A stretch of 64,000 bases of DNA from Bacteroides sp. (GTDB lineage: Bacteria; Bacteroidota; Bacteroidia; Bacteroidales; Bacteroidaceae). This document shows positions 41,691 to 53,086 of this stretch, in pieces; within the stretch, counting starts at the first letter, position 1, and each line of letters starts with the position of its first letter. A program made the translations under genes and the position numbers. Below the pieces are notes generated by a model. That model made no database searches, had not been told where the DNA came from, and saw only the letters and a list, made by a program, of their open reading frames with translations. The DNA is taken from contig JAJQDI010000005.1 in the NCBI GenBank assembly GCA_021202275.1, positions 62,001 to 126,000 on the forward strand. Direction: 5' to 3'.

Positions 41691-42919
41691 ATTTTCCTTC
41701 CTATATCGCTAAGCGTTATCTTTTCTCCAAAAAGAAGCACAACGCCGTGAATGTGATCTCAGCGGTTTCTGTTTGTGGGGTCGCTCTGGCTACGCTGGCA
41801 TTGGTGTGTACACTTTCTGTCTTTAACGGGTTCCGGGATATGGTAGCCGGCTTTTTCACAGCTTTTGATCCTGAACTGAAGATAACGGTCCGTGAAGGAA
41901 AAGTCTTTGATGCTGAACAGCCGGATATCTCCGCCATTCGTGACTGGAAGGAGGTGGAAGTGTTTACTGAGACTCTGGAGGAGGGGGCTATGGTGCAGTA
42001 CAAAGACCGGCAGGTGATGGCGATGATCAAAGGAGTAGATGATAATTTTGAGCAGCTGACTCAGATCGATAGTATTCTGCATGGAGCCGGAGAGTTTGTC
42101 TTATATGATGAGGTAGCGGAATACGGGATCATGGGCATTGAACTGGTGTCTGTATTGGGAACAGGCGTACAACCCATAGATCCTCTACAGGTATATGCTC
42201 CTAAGCGTCAGGCGCGCGTCAATATGGCCAACCCTTCCGCTTCTTTCAATAGTCGGTATCTCTTCTCTCCGGGGGTGGTTTTTGTGGTGAATCAACAGAA
42301 ATACGATGGTCAATATATACTAACGTCTTTGAATTTTGCCCGTGAGTTGTTCGATTATGAAACAGAGGTTTCCGCGATTGAAGTTAAATTATCTGCGGGT
42401 GAGTCTGCGCCCGGGGTCAAGAGAAAGCTGGAGCAACATCTGGGGCCGGAGTATATTGTCCGGGACAGGTATGAACAGCAGGAAGATGTGTTTCGTATCA
42501 TGGAGATCGAAAAGCTGATCTCTTATCTTTTCCTCACTTTTATTCTAGCCATTGCCTGCTTCAATGTGATAGGTTCTCTCTCTATGCTTATAATAGATAA
42601 GAAGGAGGATGTGGATACCTTGCGCAATCTGGGGGCGGATGATAAACTTATTTCCCGCATTTTTCTGTTTGAAGGTGGACTGATCACCCTGAGCGGTGCC
42701 ATAACGGGTATATTTCTGGGACTGGCCATGTGTTTTGTCCAACAACACTTCGGGATCATTACTTTAGGGAACGGACACGGTAGCTTTGTGGTGGATGCCT
42801 ATCCGGTGAGTGTTCATGCCGTAGACATTTTCTTTATTTTCATTACAGTATTGATTGTCGGTTTCTTTTCCGTATGGTACCCGGTGCGTTATCTTTCCCG
42901 CAGATTGCTGAATGCCTGA
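41687..42919 (+). CDS. FtsX-like ABC transporter permease (LolC/E-type)
   Basis: NFPSYIAKRYLFSKKKHNAVNVISAVSVCGVALATLALVCTLSVFNGFRDM; C-terminal FtsX TM block. GTG start overlapping the rbfA stop. Confidence 0.92.
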   Translation: MNFPSYIAKRYLFSKKKHNAVNVISAVSVCGVALATLALVCTLSVFNGFRDMVAGFFTAFDPELKITVREGKVFDAEQPDISAIRDWKEVEVFTETLEEGAMVQYKDRQVMAMIKGVDDNFEQLTQIDSILHGAGEFVLYDEVAEYGIMGIELVSVLGTGVQPIDPLQVYAPKRQARVNMANPSASFNSRYLFSPGVVFVVNQQKYDGQYILTSLNFARELFDYETEVSAIEVKLSAGESAPGVKRKLEQHLGPEYIVRDRYEQQEDVFRIMEIEKLISYLFLTFILAIACFNVIGSLSMLIIDKKEDVDTLRNLGADDKLISRIFLFEGGLITLSGAITGIFLGLAMCFVQQHFGIITLGNGHGSFVVDAYPVSVHAVDIFFIFITVLIVGFFSVWYPVRYLSRRLLNA

Positions 42920-43084
42920 TCCGGGAGCTGCTCGTTCTGTTCTGGGATTCGTCGGATCATCTCTAGCCGGAAGGGACTTTTCAGGATAAATGTCGAGATT
43001 GATAGACAAAACTGGTAAGTTTGTCGATTCCATTTTTATTTTTATTCTGCGTTTCTTATTTTTGAATAGCAATTAAGAGATCGG

Positions 43085-43576
43085 ATGAAACGCAGATATA
43101 TACTCATTTCTCTTATCTGTCTGATATGTCCTCTGGCAGGCATGGCACAGGAACCGGATACTTCCCGGCCCCGACAGCCCCGGGAGGTCGTTGAGCCTGA
43201 AGTAAGAGCCAGACAGATGGCTGATGAGATGCAGGTGAAACTTGAGCTGGATCAGAAACAGTATAAGAAGATATATAAGCTTTTTCTTCGGGAAGAAAAA
43301 GAACGTTCGCAGACAAGACCTGATCCCGGTCGCCAGGGACCTCCTCCGGGAGGAAGAAGAGAGGGCGGACCTCCGCCGGACAGGAACAGGGAATTCTCAG
43401 CTGACAGACCGCAGACAAGAAGAGGGATAGATCCTGAACAGATGCAGAAAGCGATTGAGGAAAAAAACAAAAAGATAAAGAAGATCCTGACGGATGAACA
43501 ATACGAAAAGTGGTCTTCTTTGGAAAAAGAAAAAGAAAGAAAAAAACTCCCCTGGGAGTTGAAAGAAGGCGAGTAA
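43085..43576 (+). CDS. Secreted basic, low-complexity protein (DUF4890/Spy-like)
   Basis: Signal MKRRYILISLICLICPLAGMAQ; LDQKQYKKIYKLFLREEKERSQ...LTDEQYEKWSSLEKEKE; Pro/Arg/Gly-rich middle. Confidence 0.65.
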   Translation: MKRRYILISLICLICPLAGMAQEPDTSRPRQPREVVEPEVRARQMADEMQVKLELDQKQYKKIYKLFLREEKERSQTRPDPGRQGPPPGGRREGGPPPDRNREFSADRPQTRRGIDPEQMQKAIEEKNKKIKKILTDEQYEKWSSLEKEKERKKLPWELKEGE

Positions 43577-43787
43577 AAGCTCGATATTTCGAAAAGACTG
43601 TATAAAAACAGGCTTATTCATACATAGATAACGTTTGTTCTTTTTTGGTAGTAGTAAGATGAGTACACACGTGAGGTGTGTGATAGTTAAATGATTTGTG
43701 TGAGGGTACATGGAGCAGGTGACTGTTCCATGTATTATTTTATATCTATGTGATGAAGATCGGGTATATCCTATTAAGTAATAGATA

Positions 43788-43849
43788 AAAAGAAGCTGTC
43801 TCATCATAGATTTCACCTTGTCAGAATCTATAGTGAGACAACTTTTTTA
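43788..43849. terminator. Long imperfect hairpin with tgtctca/tgagaca core
   Basis: aaagaagctgtctcatcatagatt...aatctatagtgagacaactttttt. Confidence 0.65.
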
Positions 43850-43908
43850 TATCATATAAAGAGATAGGCTTTTCTGAAAACAGGATCTGGCTTATCCGAT
43901 AAGGGTTC

Positions 43909-46407
43909 TCAGGATGTTTTCTTTGAATTCAGCACGTTTTTTCTCTGTTTCCATATCCACGCGATGACAGCAAGGAGTAGAATTACGAGTGCTACGTAGG
44001 CTATTGTTTCCGTGATCTTCAGGCTTTTTGGAGTGAAACGCATTTCAATGGTATGTTCACCTGCCGGAACTTCAATGGCACGCAGGATGTAATCGGCCCT
44101 TGCTATAGGCACAGAGATACCATCTATGGTAGCTTCCCAGCCCGGATAGTATATTTCTGAGAACACAATTACACCTTTTTCCTCAGAAGAGCTTTTGTAT
44201 ACGAGGTGGTCGGGTTCGTAGCTGGTAAGAGTTACCGAGGCCAACGAATCCTTGTAGCTTTCGGTGATACCGGAAAGTGCGTCGCGGAAACTATCATTTA
44301 CCAGAGCTGTTTCTGCGGGATCTATATCATTGAGGCCTTCCATCTCTTCTGTCGCGCTGTTCACATATCTGATCTCCGATACATACCAGGCGTTTCCATA
44401 GGCATACGGATTTTCCAGAGGAATGGTTTGTCCGTGTGTAGCGGGAAAAATGAAGTATCTGGTATTGAGCATATTCAGGATCCTGAAACGATCCGGGTCC
44501 ATTCTTTCCACATCTCCCTCACTGCTTTGTATCTCCTCATATACCGCACTCATTTCGGGTACAATATGCCAGTCTATCATGTCCTGATAGCGCTGGAGTT
44601 TCGCAGCGTGATACCCTCCTACGCTTTTGTGCCAGTAAGAGGTATAATTTTCCTGGAAAGTACTGGTTGCGAAGTTCAGCACTCTGTAATCCAGTGAAGG
44701 GTCCTGTAGAATGAAGTCATCTGTAGGGGTCTTGCGGAAGGTTTCTGTCTTCTGGGTCTGTGGCTGGAATTGAGCGTCATTCAGATAGCGTTTGTTTATT
44801 GCCCACAGATCTGTCAGGCACAATATGGCTATCGCTCCGATCAGGAGAGTGGTTTTTAACTTGCCTGCCCTGTATATCCACAACAACAAGGTGCCGATGA
44901 CAATGATGAAAGAGCTTCGCCAGGCATCTGAAGTGAAAAGGTAAACGCGCATTTCTTCCAGGTTACTGAGTATTCCTTTCAATTGATCTGCGGGAATGGC
45001 ATTCTGAAGAGCCTGGAATTCCTGTGCGGGGATGTAGCTGGAGAAGAACAATCGGGGGGCGATGGCAAATAAGAAGCAAAGGCCCCCTGTGAGAGCAAAA
45101 CTGATGTACAGATATTTTGCTTTTTCTTTCAATAAACCGGGCTGTTGCACGATCTCTTTTATAGCCAGTACGGCCAGCAGGGGGATGGTAAACTCTGCGA
45201 TCACTAAAATGGAAGATATAGCCCGGAATTTGTCATACAGGGGAACATAATCAATGAAGAAATCTGTAAGGCCCATGAAATTCTTTCCCCAGGACAATAG
45301 TACAGAGAATATCGTTGCCCCCAGAAGTGCCCATTTGACAGGGCCTTTTACCAGAAAACATCCCAGAATGAACAACATCAATACAAATGCGCCTATGTAT
45401 ACAGGACCCGACGTCATGGGCTGGTCTCCGAAATACTGAGGAAGTTGCGAATAGAGACTGATATACATGGGGTTGGCTTTCTTCATGGCCGTCCTGCTCT
45501 GGGAAAGAGGTACGGATGCTCCTCCTTTCAGGTTGGGTACCAGTAGGTTGAAGGTCTCTCCGATCCCGTAACTCCACTGAGTAATATATTCACGCGTCAG
45601 TCCGTTTTCTTCTTTACCTTCTGTGGTCTCCTGCCGCAATTCACTCTGTCCGCGCATCGTTTCTTTTGTGTATTCATACGTATGATACAGCGTAGACAAG
45701 TTGATGGAGATACCTATAAAGCCCGCTACTATAAGTGTGCCGGTAGCTTTGAGAAAGTCTGTTAATTCTTTTTTCTTCCAGGCATCTATGAAAATAGCTA
45801 TCACCAGGAACAGGATCACAAACAGGAAATAATAGGTCATCTGTATGTGGTTCGACTGGATCTGCAAGGCTACGAACAGAGCTGCCAGAATGCCTCCTGC
45901 CAGGTATTTCTTTTTATATGCCAGTAAGATCCCTGCTATGGTAGGAGGTATGTAGGCCAGCGTAATAAATTTCCAGATATGTCCCGCGGAGATCAGAATG
46001 AAAAAATAGGAAGAAAATCCCCAGATGATCCCTCCTAATCCGGCCAGCCAGGCAGATACTCCCATCACACGCAACAGAATGTAGAAGCCAAGCATCATCG
46101 CGAACACCAGCCATACATAGTTGGGCAGGAAAAGATGGTAGGCTTTTTCTACCAGGCGCAGAGGCTCCGTAGAGTCGTAACTGGGAGAGATCTGGTAAGT
46201 GGGCATACCGCCAAACAACGCATTGGTCCAGCGGCTGCGATGCCCTGTACGCTCGTAATATTCTTTCACCTCCTGGCTGGCGCCTGCACCTGCCGCAGTA
46301 TCGTGCTGGAAGAGGATACATCCTTCTAGGACAGCGGGAAAGAAATAAGCGAATGAAATGATAATAAATGCCAGGATGACTAATAATTCCGGTAGAAATC
46401 TTTTCAT
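43909..46407 (-). CDS. YfhO family multi-pass membrane protein
   Basis: MKRFLPELLVILAFIIISFAYFFPAVLEGCILFQHDTAAGAGASQEVKEYYERTGHRSRWTNALFGGMPTYQI; start moved to 46407. Confidence 0.92.
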   Translation of the reverse strand: MKRFLPELLVILAFIIISFAYFFPAVLEGCILFQHDTAAGAGASQEVKEYYERTGHRSRWTNALFGGMPTYQISPSYDSTEPLRLVEKAYHLFLPNYVWLVFAMMLGFYILLRVMGVSAWLAGLGGIIWGFSSYFFILISAGHIWKFITLAYIPPTIAGILLAYKKKYLAGGILAALFVALQIQSNHIQMTYYFLFVILFLVIAIFIDAWKKKELTDFLKATGTLIVAGFIGISINLSTLYHTYEYTKETMRGQSELRQETTEGKEENGLTREYITQWSYGIGETFNLLVPNLKGGASVPLSQSRTAMKKANPMYISLYSQLPQYFGDQPMTSGPVYIGAFVLMLFILGCFLVKGPVKWALLGATIFSVLLSWGKNFMGLTDFFIDYVPLYDKFRAISSILVIAEFTIPLLAVLAIKEIVQQPGLLKEKAKYLYISFALTGGLCFLFAIAPRLFFSSYIPAQEFQALQNAIPADQLKGILSNLEEMRVYLFTSDAWRSSFIIVIGTLLLWIYRAGKLKTTLLIGAIAILCLTDLWAINKRYLNDAQFQPQTQKTETFRKTPTDDFILQDPSLDYRVLNFATSTFQENYTSYWHKSVGGYHAAKLQRYQDMIDWHIVPEMSAVYEEIQSSEGDVERMDPDRFRILNMLNTRYFIFPATHGQTIPLENPYAYGNAWYVSEIRYVNSATEEMEGLNDIDPAETALVNDSFRDALSGITESYKDSLASVTLTSYEPDHLVYKSSSEEKGVIVFSEIYYPGWEATIDGISVPIARADYILRAIEVPAGEHTIEMRFTPKSLKITETIAYVALVILLLAVIAWIWKQRKNVLNSKKTS

Positions 46408-46507
46408 GAACGTATGCAGGATAATGGAGTGAACAAGTATACAGGGAAGAGAAGGGAAACGATGTTCCGAAGAGACTCCGTACCCATCGTTTCCCGTGAT
46501 GCGGATA

Positions 46508-47926
46508 TTAATATCTGTAGTGATCGGCTTTGTAGGGGCCATCTACGGACACACCGATGTAATTGGCCTGCTCCTGTGTCAAACGGGTAAGTTTCACCCC
46601 GATCTTTTCCAGACACAGACGCGCCACCTCTTCGTCCAGATGTTTGGGCAGGCGATATACATCAATCTCATAGTTGTTGGTGAATAATTCGATCTGAGCC
46701 AGGGTCTGGTTGGTGAACGAGTTACTCATTACGAACGAAGGATGGCCGGTGGCACATCCCAGGTTCACCAAACGTCCGTCTGCCAGTAAAATGATGCTGT
46801 GTCCGTCCGGAAAGTAATATCTGTCTACCTGTGGTTTGATATTCACCCGTCTGATGCCCGGGTAATTTTTCAGAGCCTCTACTTGTATCTCGTTGTCGAA
46901 ATGTCCGATGTTACATACGATGGCCTGATCTTTCATCTGTTCTATGTGATCTATCCGTATGATATCGATGTTTCCTGTGGTAGTAACAAATATATTACCT
47001 TCCCGACAGGCATCTTCCATAGTTACCACTTCAAATCCTTCCATAGCCGCTTGCAGCGCGCAGATCGGATCAATTTCCGTAACTAATACCCGGGCTCCGT
47101 ACGAACGCATCGAATGTGCGCATCCTTTACCTACATCGCCGTAGCCTGCTACAACCACTACTTTTCCTGCGATCATCACGTCTGTAGCGCGTTTGATACC
47201 GTCGGCAAGTGATTCCCGGCAACCGTACAGGTTGTCGAACTTAGATTTTGTTACGGAGTCGTTGACATTGAAGGCCGGAAAGAGCAACTTGCCTTCTTCT
47301 TTCATCTGGTACAGTCTGTGTACGCCTGTCGTGGTCTCTTCGGATACGCCACGTATGTCCTTAGCTACCTGGTGCCAGTGACCGGCTTTTTCTGCCAACA
47401 CTTTTTTGAGCAGCGCGTTCAGTTGTATCTCATCTTCCGCGGTAACGGCTTTCTCCAGTACGGCAGCATCTTCTTCCGCCTGATAACCCAGATGGATCAT
47501 GACGGTGGCATCTCCCCCGTCGTCCACAATAACATTGGGGCCTTTTCCTCCGGCAAAAGTCAACGCCTGTAACGTACACCACCAGTACTCTTCCAGGGTT
47601 TCTCCTTTCCAGGCAAATACCGGTACTCCCGCTTTGGCAATGGCCGCGGCGGCATGATCCTGCGTGGAAAATATGTTACAGGAGCACCACCGGACTTCCG
47701 CTCCTAAAGTAACCAGCGTTTCGATGAGCACGGCAGTCTGTATGGTCATGTGAAGAGATCCCATGATACGGGCTCCTTTCAATGGCTTTGATTCTCCATA
47801 TTTTTCGCGAAGAGCCATCAGGCCAGGCATTTCATTTTCTGCCAGTTCGATTTCTTTCCTCCCGAAATCGGCGAGGTTGATGTCTGCCACTTTATAGGGC
47901 AGTGCAGAGAATAATTCTGAGGACAT
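46508..47926 (-). CDS. ahcY: Adenosylhomocysteinase
   Basis: [80 protein letters not shown]-terminal [11 protein letters not shown]. Confidence 0.98.
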   Translation of the reverse strand: MSSELFSALPYKVADINLADFGRKEIELAENEMPGLMALREKYGESKPLKGARIMGSLHMTIQTAVLIETLVTLGAEVRWCSCNIFSTQDHAAAAIAKAGVPVFAWKGETLEEYWWCTLQALTFAGGKGPNVIVDDGGDATVMIHLGYQAEEDAAVLEKAVTAEDEIQLNALLKKVLAEKAGHWHQVAKDIRGVSEETTTGVHRLYQMKEEGKLLFPAFNVNDSVTKSKFDNLYGCRESLADGIKRATDVMIAGKVVVVAGYGDVGKGCAHSMRSYGARVLVTEIDPICALQAAMEGFEVVTMEDACREGNIFVTTTGNIDIIRIDHIEQMKDQAIVCNIGHFDNEIQVEALKNYPGIRRVNIKPQVDRYYFPDGHSIILLADGRLVNLGCATGHPSFVMSNSFTNQTLAQIELFTNNYEIDVYRLPKHLDEEVARLCLEKIGVKLTRLTQEQANYIGVSVDGPYKADHYRY

Positions 47927-48026
47927 AGATTGATTAATTAAAGTAAATGACTACAAAGATAGAATATTCTGTATGTTAGGGCAAAAGCAATTGTTGTTTT
48001 TTACTAAATTATAACAGCGGCTTGTG

Positions 48027-48057
48027 TTTGTTTTATACAATTATTGTTATATATTTG
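48027..48057 (+). promoter_or_regulatory. Consensus Bacteroidales promoter for PAS histidine kinase
   Basis: TTTG (48027-48030) N19 TATATTTG (48050-48057), 47 bp upstream of ATG. Confidence 0.75.
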
Positions 48058-48103
48058 CAACTAATAGTTAGAATATACAACTTAATATGTCCGGTAAACT
48101 CCT

Positions 48104-49729
48104 ATGAACCGTTATGATAATAAATCAAAGGAAGAATTACTTGAGATAATTGATCAGCTTGAGAAAAAAGTAGAACAAGTTTCTTCCACATTACCAGAGA
48201 AGCCCTTTCTTCAGGGATATATCCATCGTATCCTGAATGCTTTCCCTGATATGATCATTGTGTATGATCACGATGCCAATTTTATTGAGTTGGTATCTTC
48301 TCCTGAGACCAACCATGTAGAGGGTTATACAGTAGAAGAGTTACTGAAGACCAATCTCAGAGAGGTCGTTCCTGAGTCGGCCTATCAGAGCATCCGGGAG
48401 AATATGGATCGTGTGATCCGTACCGGGAAAGGTTCGGTGGGCAGACATAGTCTGGCGGTAGACGGTGAAGAGCGTCATTTTGAGAACCGCATCTATCCGT
48501 TAGACGATCGTTACCTGCTTTGTATGTGCCGCGAGATCACCGAACGGATCCAGGCCGAACAGAGGATCATTCAGCATGAGAAAGAGGTAGTACGCCTCAA
48601 TTCTTTCCTGGATGCCATTGTGAGCAATGTACCTGCTACCATCTTTGTAAAAGATCCGAATAATGAATTCCGGTATGTCTATTGGAACCAGCTTTTTGCG
48701 GAGCAGTGGGGCATCCCGGCAGAAGAAGCTATAGGGAAAAATGACAGTGAGCTTTTCTCCGCTTCGGAACAAATGGAGGAGTTCTACAGGCACGATCTGA
48801 AAGTCTTGGAAGAGGGCAGTGTTGAATTTGTACAGGAATATATGCATCCGCTGTGGGGCAGGAGAGTTGCCAATACCATGAAAACACTGGTACCTTCCGG
48901 CGAAGAGAAGCCTTATATCATGGGAGTTTCGTGGGATGTTACGGAACTGAAGGATACGGAACAGGCATTGATCGTAGCCAGGGAAAAGGCTGTGAAAGCA
49001 GACCGGCTGAAATCGGCTTTTCTCGCGAATATGAGCCATGAGATACGTACTCCTTTGAATGCGATTGTCGGCTTTTCCAAACTGGTGATCGATTCGGATC
49101 AGGATTCGGACCGGAAACTTTATATTGAGATCATAGAGAAAAACTGTGACCTGCTTCTGAATCTGTTCAATGATCTTCTGGATATATCTTCTCTGGAAGC
49201 CGGAACACTGGAGTTCTCTTACCGTTCGGTGCGCCTTCACGATGTATGTCTGCAATTGTTCGAGATGTATTGTTATTCTGTGGCAGATGGTGTCAGGCTG
49301 GTGATGGATGACAACGATCCCGAATTACACATTGTGAGTGACTGGGGGCGTGTGATGCAGATCTATACCAATCTTCTGGGGAACGCGATGAAATTTACCT
49401 CTCAGGGTGAGATCCGCTATGGGTTCCGTAGGCAGGGAGAACATGTCTGCTGCTATGTGAAAGATACAGGTATCGGGATAGCGGAAAATAAGTTATCTAC
49501 CATCTTTGATCGGTTTGGTAAAGTAGATAATTTTATACAAGGAACAGGACTGGGTCTTGCTTTATGCAAAATGCTGGTAGAGAAGTTAGGAGGTCAGATT
49601 GGCGTAGAATCGGTTGTAGGTGAAGGGTCTACTTTTTCTTTTGTACTTCCGATAGATAGGAAAGCAAACTCTGAAAATGATTCTGTGTTCACCATTTCCG
49701 CTTCGGTACTTAAAGGAAAAGAAATGTAA
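48104..49729 (+). CDS. PAS-domain sensor histidine kinase
   Basis: Two PAS-like segments; H box KSAFLANMSHEIRTPLNAIVGFS; N/G boxes LLGNAMKFT, VKDTGIGIAENKLSTIFDRFGK, GTGLGLALCKMLVEKLGG. Confidence 0.95.
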   Translation: MNRYDNKSKEELLEIIDQLEKKVEQVSSTLPEKPFLQGYIHRILNAFPDMIIVYDHDANFIELVSSPETNHVEGYTVEELLKTNLREVVPESAYQSIRENMDRVIRTGKGSVGRHSLAVDGEERHFENRIYPLDDRYLLCMCREITERIQAEQRIIQHEKEVVRLNSFLDAIVSNVPATIFVKDPNNEFRYVYWNQLFAEQWGIPAEEAIGKNDSELFSASEQMEEFYRHDLKVLEEGSVEFVQEYMHPLWGRRVANTMKTLVPSGEEKPYIMGVSWDVTELKDTEQALIVAREKAVKADRLKSAFLANMSHEIRTPLNAIVGFSKLVIDSDQDSDRKLYIEIIEKNCDLLLNLFNDLLDISSLEAGTLEFSYRSVRLHDVCLQLFEMYCYSVADGVRLVMDDNDPELHIVSDWGRVMQIYTNLLGNAMKFTSQGEIRYGFRRQGEHVCCYVKDTGIGIAENKLSTIFDRFGKVDNFIQGTGLGLALCKMLVEKLGGQIGVESVVGEGSTFSFVLPIDRKANSENDSVFTISASVLKGKEM

Positions 49730-49821
49730 GAGACACTTCATAGAGGGAGATGTTTGTTACCTCTTACACAAAGAGGAACATACTCTATCTATGTTCTTCC
49801 TTGTGTGGGTAAGTATCAGGC

Positions 49822-51471
49822 TCAGATGATGGTGATACCTTGTTCTTTACAGAGTTCTACTCCAAGATCTTTCAACTTGAATTTCTGTATTTTACCACTT
49901 CCCGTCATGGGAAATTCAGAAATAAAGAAAACATACTTCGGTATCTTATGGCGTGAGATCTTATTCTTGCAGAAGTCCTTTACGTCTGATTCAAGTAGTT
50001 CTGCCCCTTCCCGTAGGATGATGAAGGCTCCCACCTCTTCCCCGTATCTTTCGGAAGGGATGCCTGCTACCTGTACGTCTTTTACTCCGTTGAGTTGGTA
50101 TAAAAATTCTTCGATCTCACGAGGGTAGATGTTCTCCCCGCCCCGGATGATCATGTCTTTGATACGCCCTGTAATCCTGTAATTCCCATCTTCGTCTTTG
50201 ATGCCCAGGTCGCCGGAGTGCAGGAAACCGTTGGTATCGATTACTTCAGCTGTGGCTTCCGGATTTTTGTAGTAGCCTTTCATCGTGTTGTATCCCCGGT
50301 TGCACATCTCACCTTGTACACCTACAGGGCATTCTTCTCCGGTCTCCGGGTCCAGTACTTTCACTTCTGTGAACTCAAATTCATGACCCACAGTCGTACA
50401 ACGTACTTCAAAGGAGTCGTCAATGCGGGTTTGTGTCATTCCGGGAGAGGTTTCGGTCAGTCCGTAAACACTGGTCACTCTCATGAACATCTTTTCCTGT
50501 ACCTGTTTCATTAATTCTACCGGACACAGAGAACCTGCCATGATGCCCGTGCGTAGGCTGGACATATCGAACATTTCAAACATGGGATGATTGAGCTCAG
50601 CGATAAACATGGTAGGTACTCCGTACAGGGCGGTGCATCTCTCTTTGTGAATGGACGCCAGTACGACAAGCGGATCAAACCGTTCGACCATCACCTGTGT
50701 ACAGCCATGGGTAAGCACATTCATGCTGGCCAATACTACTCCGAAACAATGAAAAAGAGGAACGCAGCAACAGAGTTTGTCCCTGGAGGTAAAATGCATG
50801 TGTTCTCCCGTCAGATAACCGTTGTTGGCTATATTATGATGGGTAAGCATGACCCCTTTGGGAAAGCCGGTAGTACCGGAAGTATATTGCATGTTCACTA
50901 CATCGTGGCAGCTGACTTCTCTCTTGAGGAGTTCCAGCTGTTCATCTTCGATATTTTTTCCCAATAGTAGCAGTTCGGAGGTATTGTACATGCCACGATG
51001 CTTTTCCGGGCCGATATATACCACATTTTTCATGTAGGGGAACCGCGGACTTTCTAAATGGCTGCGTTGACAGCTCTTTAGTTCCGGAAGCATGTTGTAG
51101 GTCATTTCTACAAAATCACTGTCTTTCTCTCCATCTACGATGCACAGGGTGTGCATATCAGAGTTCTGGCAGAGATATTCCAGTTCGTTTTGTTTGTAGT
51201 TGGTATTCACTGTCACATACACGGCTCCTATTTTGGCGCAGGCATATAATAATGTGAGCCAATCGGGGACATTCGCTGCCCATATTCCTACGTGCGACCC
51301 TTTTTTTACTCCGATAGAGAGCAGGCCTTTGGCCATTTCGTCTACCCTTTGATTCATCTGTTTCCAGGTAAATCTCAGGTTCCGGTCGGAATATACAATG
51401 TATTCTTTATCCGGAGTCTCTTTTGCCCAGTGTTCGAGCCATTCCCCCAATGTCCTGTCGTAGAGTTGCAT
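49822..51471 (-). CDS. AMP-binding acyl-CoA synthetase
   Basis: [74 protein letters not shown]. Confidence 0.95.
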   Translation of the reverse strand: MQLYDRTLGEWLEHWAKETPDKEYIVYSDRNLRFTWKQMNQRVDEMAKGLLSIGVKKGSHVGIWAANVPDWLTLLYACAKIGAVYVTVNTNYKQNELEYLCQNSDMHTLCIVDGEKDSDFVEMTYNMLPELKSCQRSHLESPRFPYMKNVVYIGPEKHRGMYNTSELLLLGKNIEDEQLELLKREVSCHDVVNMQYTSGTTGFPKGVMLTHHNIANNGYLTGEHMHFTSRDKLCCCVPLFHCFGVVLASMNVLTHGCTQVMVERFDPLVVLASIHKERCTALYGVPTMFIAELNHPMFEMFDMSSLRTGIMAGSLCPVELMKQVQEKMFMRVTSVYGLTETSPGMTQTRIDDSFEVRCTTVGHEFEFTEVKVLDPETGEECPVGVQGEMCNRGYNTMKGYYKNPEATAEVIDTNGFLHSGDLGIKDEDGNYRITGRIKDMIIRGGENIYPREIEEFLYQLNGVKDVQVAGIPSERYGEEVGAFIILREGAELLESDVKDFCKNKISRHKIPKYVFFISEFPMTGSGKIQKFKLKDLGVELCKEQGITII

Positions 51472-51505
51472 AGTGAGTGTGTTTTTAAAAGTATAGATAA
51501 ATGTA

Positions 51506-52081
51506 TCAGACAGGGGTATAAACTACAGCCAGTATTTTGGCGGCCTGCCCTTCGTAGGCATGTACATGATGAGGTACAATGGAATCATAATAAATACTGT
51601 CTCCCTCTTCCAGAAGATAGGTTTTATTCCCGTAACTTATTTCCATAACTCCTTCCAGTACCATAATAAATTCTTCCCCTTCATGGGAAGACAGGATGAA
51701 GTTGCTTTCTTCCGTGGGAGATACATCAATGATAAAAGGCTCCATGTGACGATCCGCTTTTGACCGGGAGAGGGAATGATACTTCATGTGGCGCCTGGAC
51801 TGGGTCGTGTTGTTGGAAAAACTGATGGTATCCGTTGCTTCCTCTTTCCGGCAGACAACAGGCCCGGTTTCGTCGTTATCGTCGAGGAATGTACCCAGCC
51901 GGACACCCAGTACACGGGCTATTTTGATCAGTGGAGCCAGTGAAGGGAGATCTACATTGTTCTCTATACGTTCTACCTGTTCGGCAGTAAGTCCTGAGCG
52001 TTCGGCCAGTTCTTTCGTGGTAATCGATTTGTTCTCGCGGAGGGATCTGATCTTTTCTCCGACTACTTTACTTGTGTCCAT
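51506..52081 (-). CDS. XRE-family regulator with C-terminal cupin domain
   Basis: [54 protein letters not shown]; cupin [43 protein letters not shown]. Confidence 0.93.
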   Translation of the reverse strand: MDTSKVVGEKIRSLRENKSITTKELAERSGLTAEQVERIENNVDLPSLAPLIKIARVLGVRLGTFLDDNDETGPVVCRKEEATDTISFSNNTTQSRRHMKYHSLSRSKADRHMEPFIIDVSPTEESNFILSSHEGEEFIMVLEGVMEISYGNKTYLLEEGDSIYYDSIVPHHVHAYEGQAAKILAVVYTPV

Positions 52082-52601
52082 CCTATTTGGTTTTCATGGA
52101 AATTTATGAATCAGAAATGTATAGAGGCAAAAATAGTGATTTCCTGATAGCATCCAACTAAGTAAGGTGAAATAAAGGGGAATTTTATTCAGAATAGAGA
52201 GAATATAAGACATATATCAACCTGCACCGGCAATATCATATGAGGAATGAATGGAATAAAAAGTTGACTTCTTATTTTTCAGCCGATCTTTTGCAGGGAT
52301 GAGGAGAATGGCAGGGGGGTTGTATCAGAATTTTGTTGGACGAGAACTGAACCGTAGCCGTTGGGAGGCTTTCATGAGAAGATACTTGTCTTACTACGAA
52401 AGTAATGTATAATGACACTGGTTAGGGAGCCTTCTTACCCCTGCCGAATAAGGACTGCGATAGCCGGTGATCAAATAGTAACCAAAGAGGGGAGAATTGG
52501 TAACCAATTTTTTTATTTTGATTACCGGAATAGGTCGATTTTTAAGGCTGCTGTTTTCAGGACAAAAAAGTGGCCGACCCAGCCTGAAATTAGTTTTTAC
52601 A

Positions 52602-52637
52602 AAAAAGAGATTGTCTCAGTTGAGACAATCTCTTTTT
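52602..52637. terminator. Perfect 17-bp hairpin aaaaagagattgtctca/tgagacaatctcttttt
   Basis: Read directly, downstream of rpsO. Confidence 0.9.
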
Positions 52638-52662
52638 GTTCCTTGTTCGGAAAATAATAAAA

Positions 52663-52932
52663 TTACTTTCTCAATCCGAGCTTTTTAACAATGGCACGAT
52701 ATCTTTCGATATCTTTTGCTTTCAGGTAGTCGAGCAAAGCGCGACGTTTACCTACCAGCATGGTCAGAGCTCTTTCAGTGCTATAATCTTTTCTGTTGAG
52801 CTTCAGGTGCTCAGTCAGACTTGAGATACGGTAGGAAAACAATGCTATCTGCGCTTCTGCTGAGCCAGTATCAGAGTTAGACTTTCCGTATTTCTCAAAG
52901 ATTTCCTTCTTTTTAGCGGAATCTAAATACAT
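52663..52932 (-). CDS. rpsO: 30S ribosomal protein S15
   Basis: KKEIFEKYGKSNSDTGSAEAQIALFSYRISSLTEHLKLNRKDYSTERALTMLVGKRRALLDYLKAKDIERYRAIVKKLGLRK. Confidence 0.98.
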   Translation of the reverse strand: MYLDSAKKKEIFEKYGKSNSDTGSAEAQIALFSYRISSLTEHLKLNRKDYSTERALTMLVGKRRALLDYLKAKDIERYRAIVKKLGLRK

Positions 52933-52974
52933 AATTTTTTAGATTTTTGATATATAAATATTGCTTTGAGCGTG

Positions 52975-52982
52975 CAAAGATA
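52975..52982 (-). promoter_or_regulatory. -7 element TATCTTTG of rpsO promoter
   Basis: CAAAGATA on + strand; on the - strand CTTG lies 19 nt upstream. Confidence 0.55.
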
Positions 52983-53057
52983 GGGATTATCTTTTATCTG
53001 ACAAGCTTTTACAGGAATTATTTTCCTTATCGTTCCTGTTGCTAAGGCCATTTTTCG

Positions 53058-53065
53058 TACCTTTG
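53058..53065 (+). promoter_or_regulatory. Probable -7 element TACCTTTG of typA promoter
   Basis: TACCTTTG 22 nt upstream of the ATA codon; lies inside the track ORF. Confidence 0.5.
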
Positions 53066-53086
53066 TGCCCAAACAATAGGTATTAT

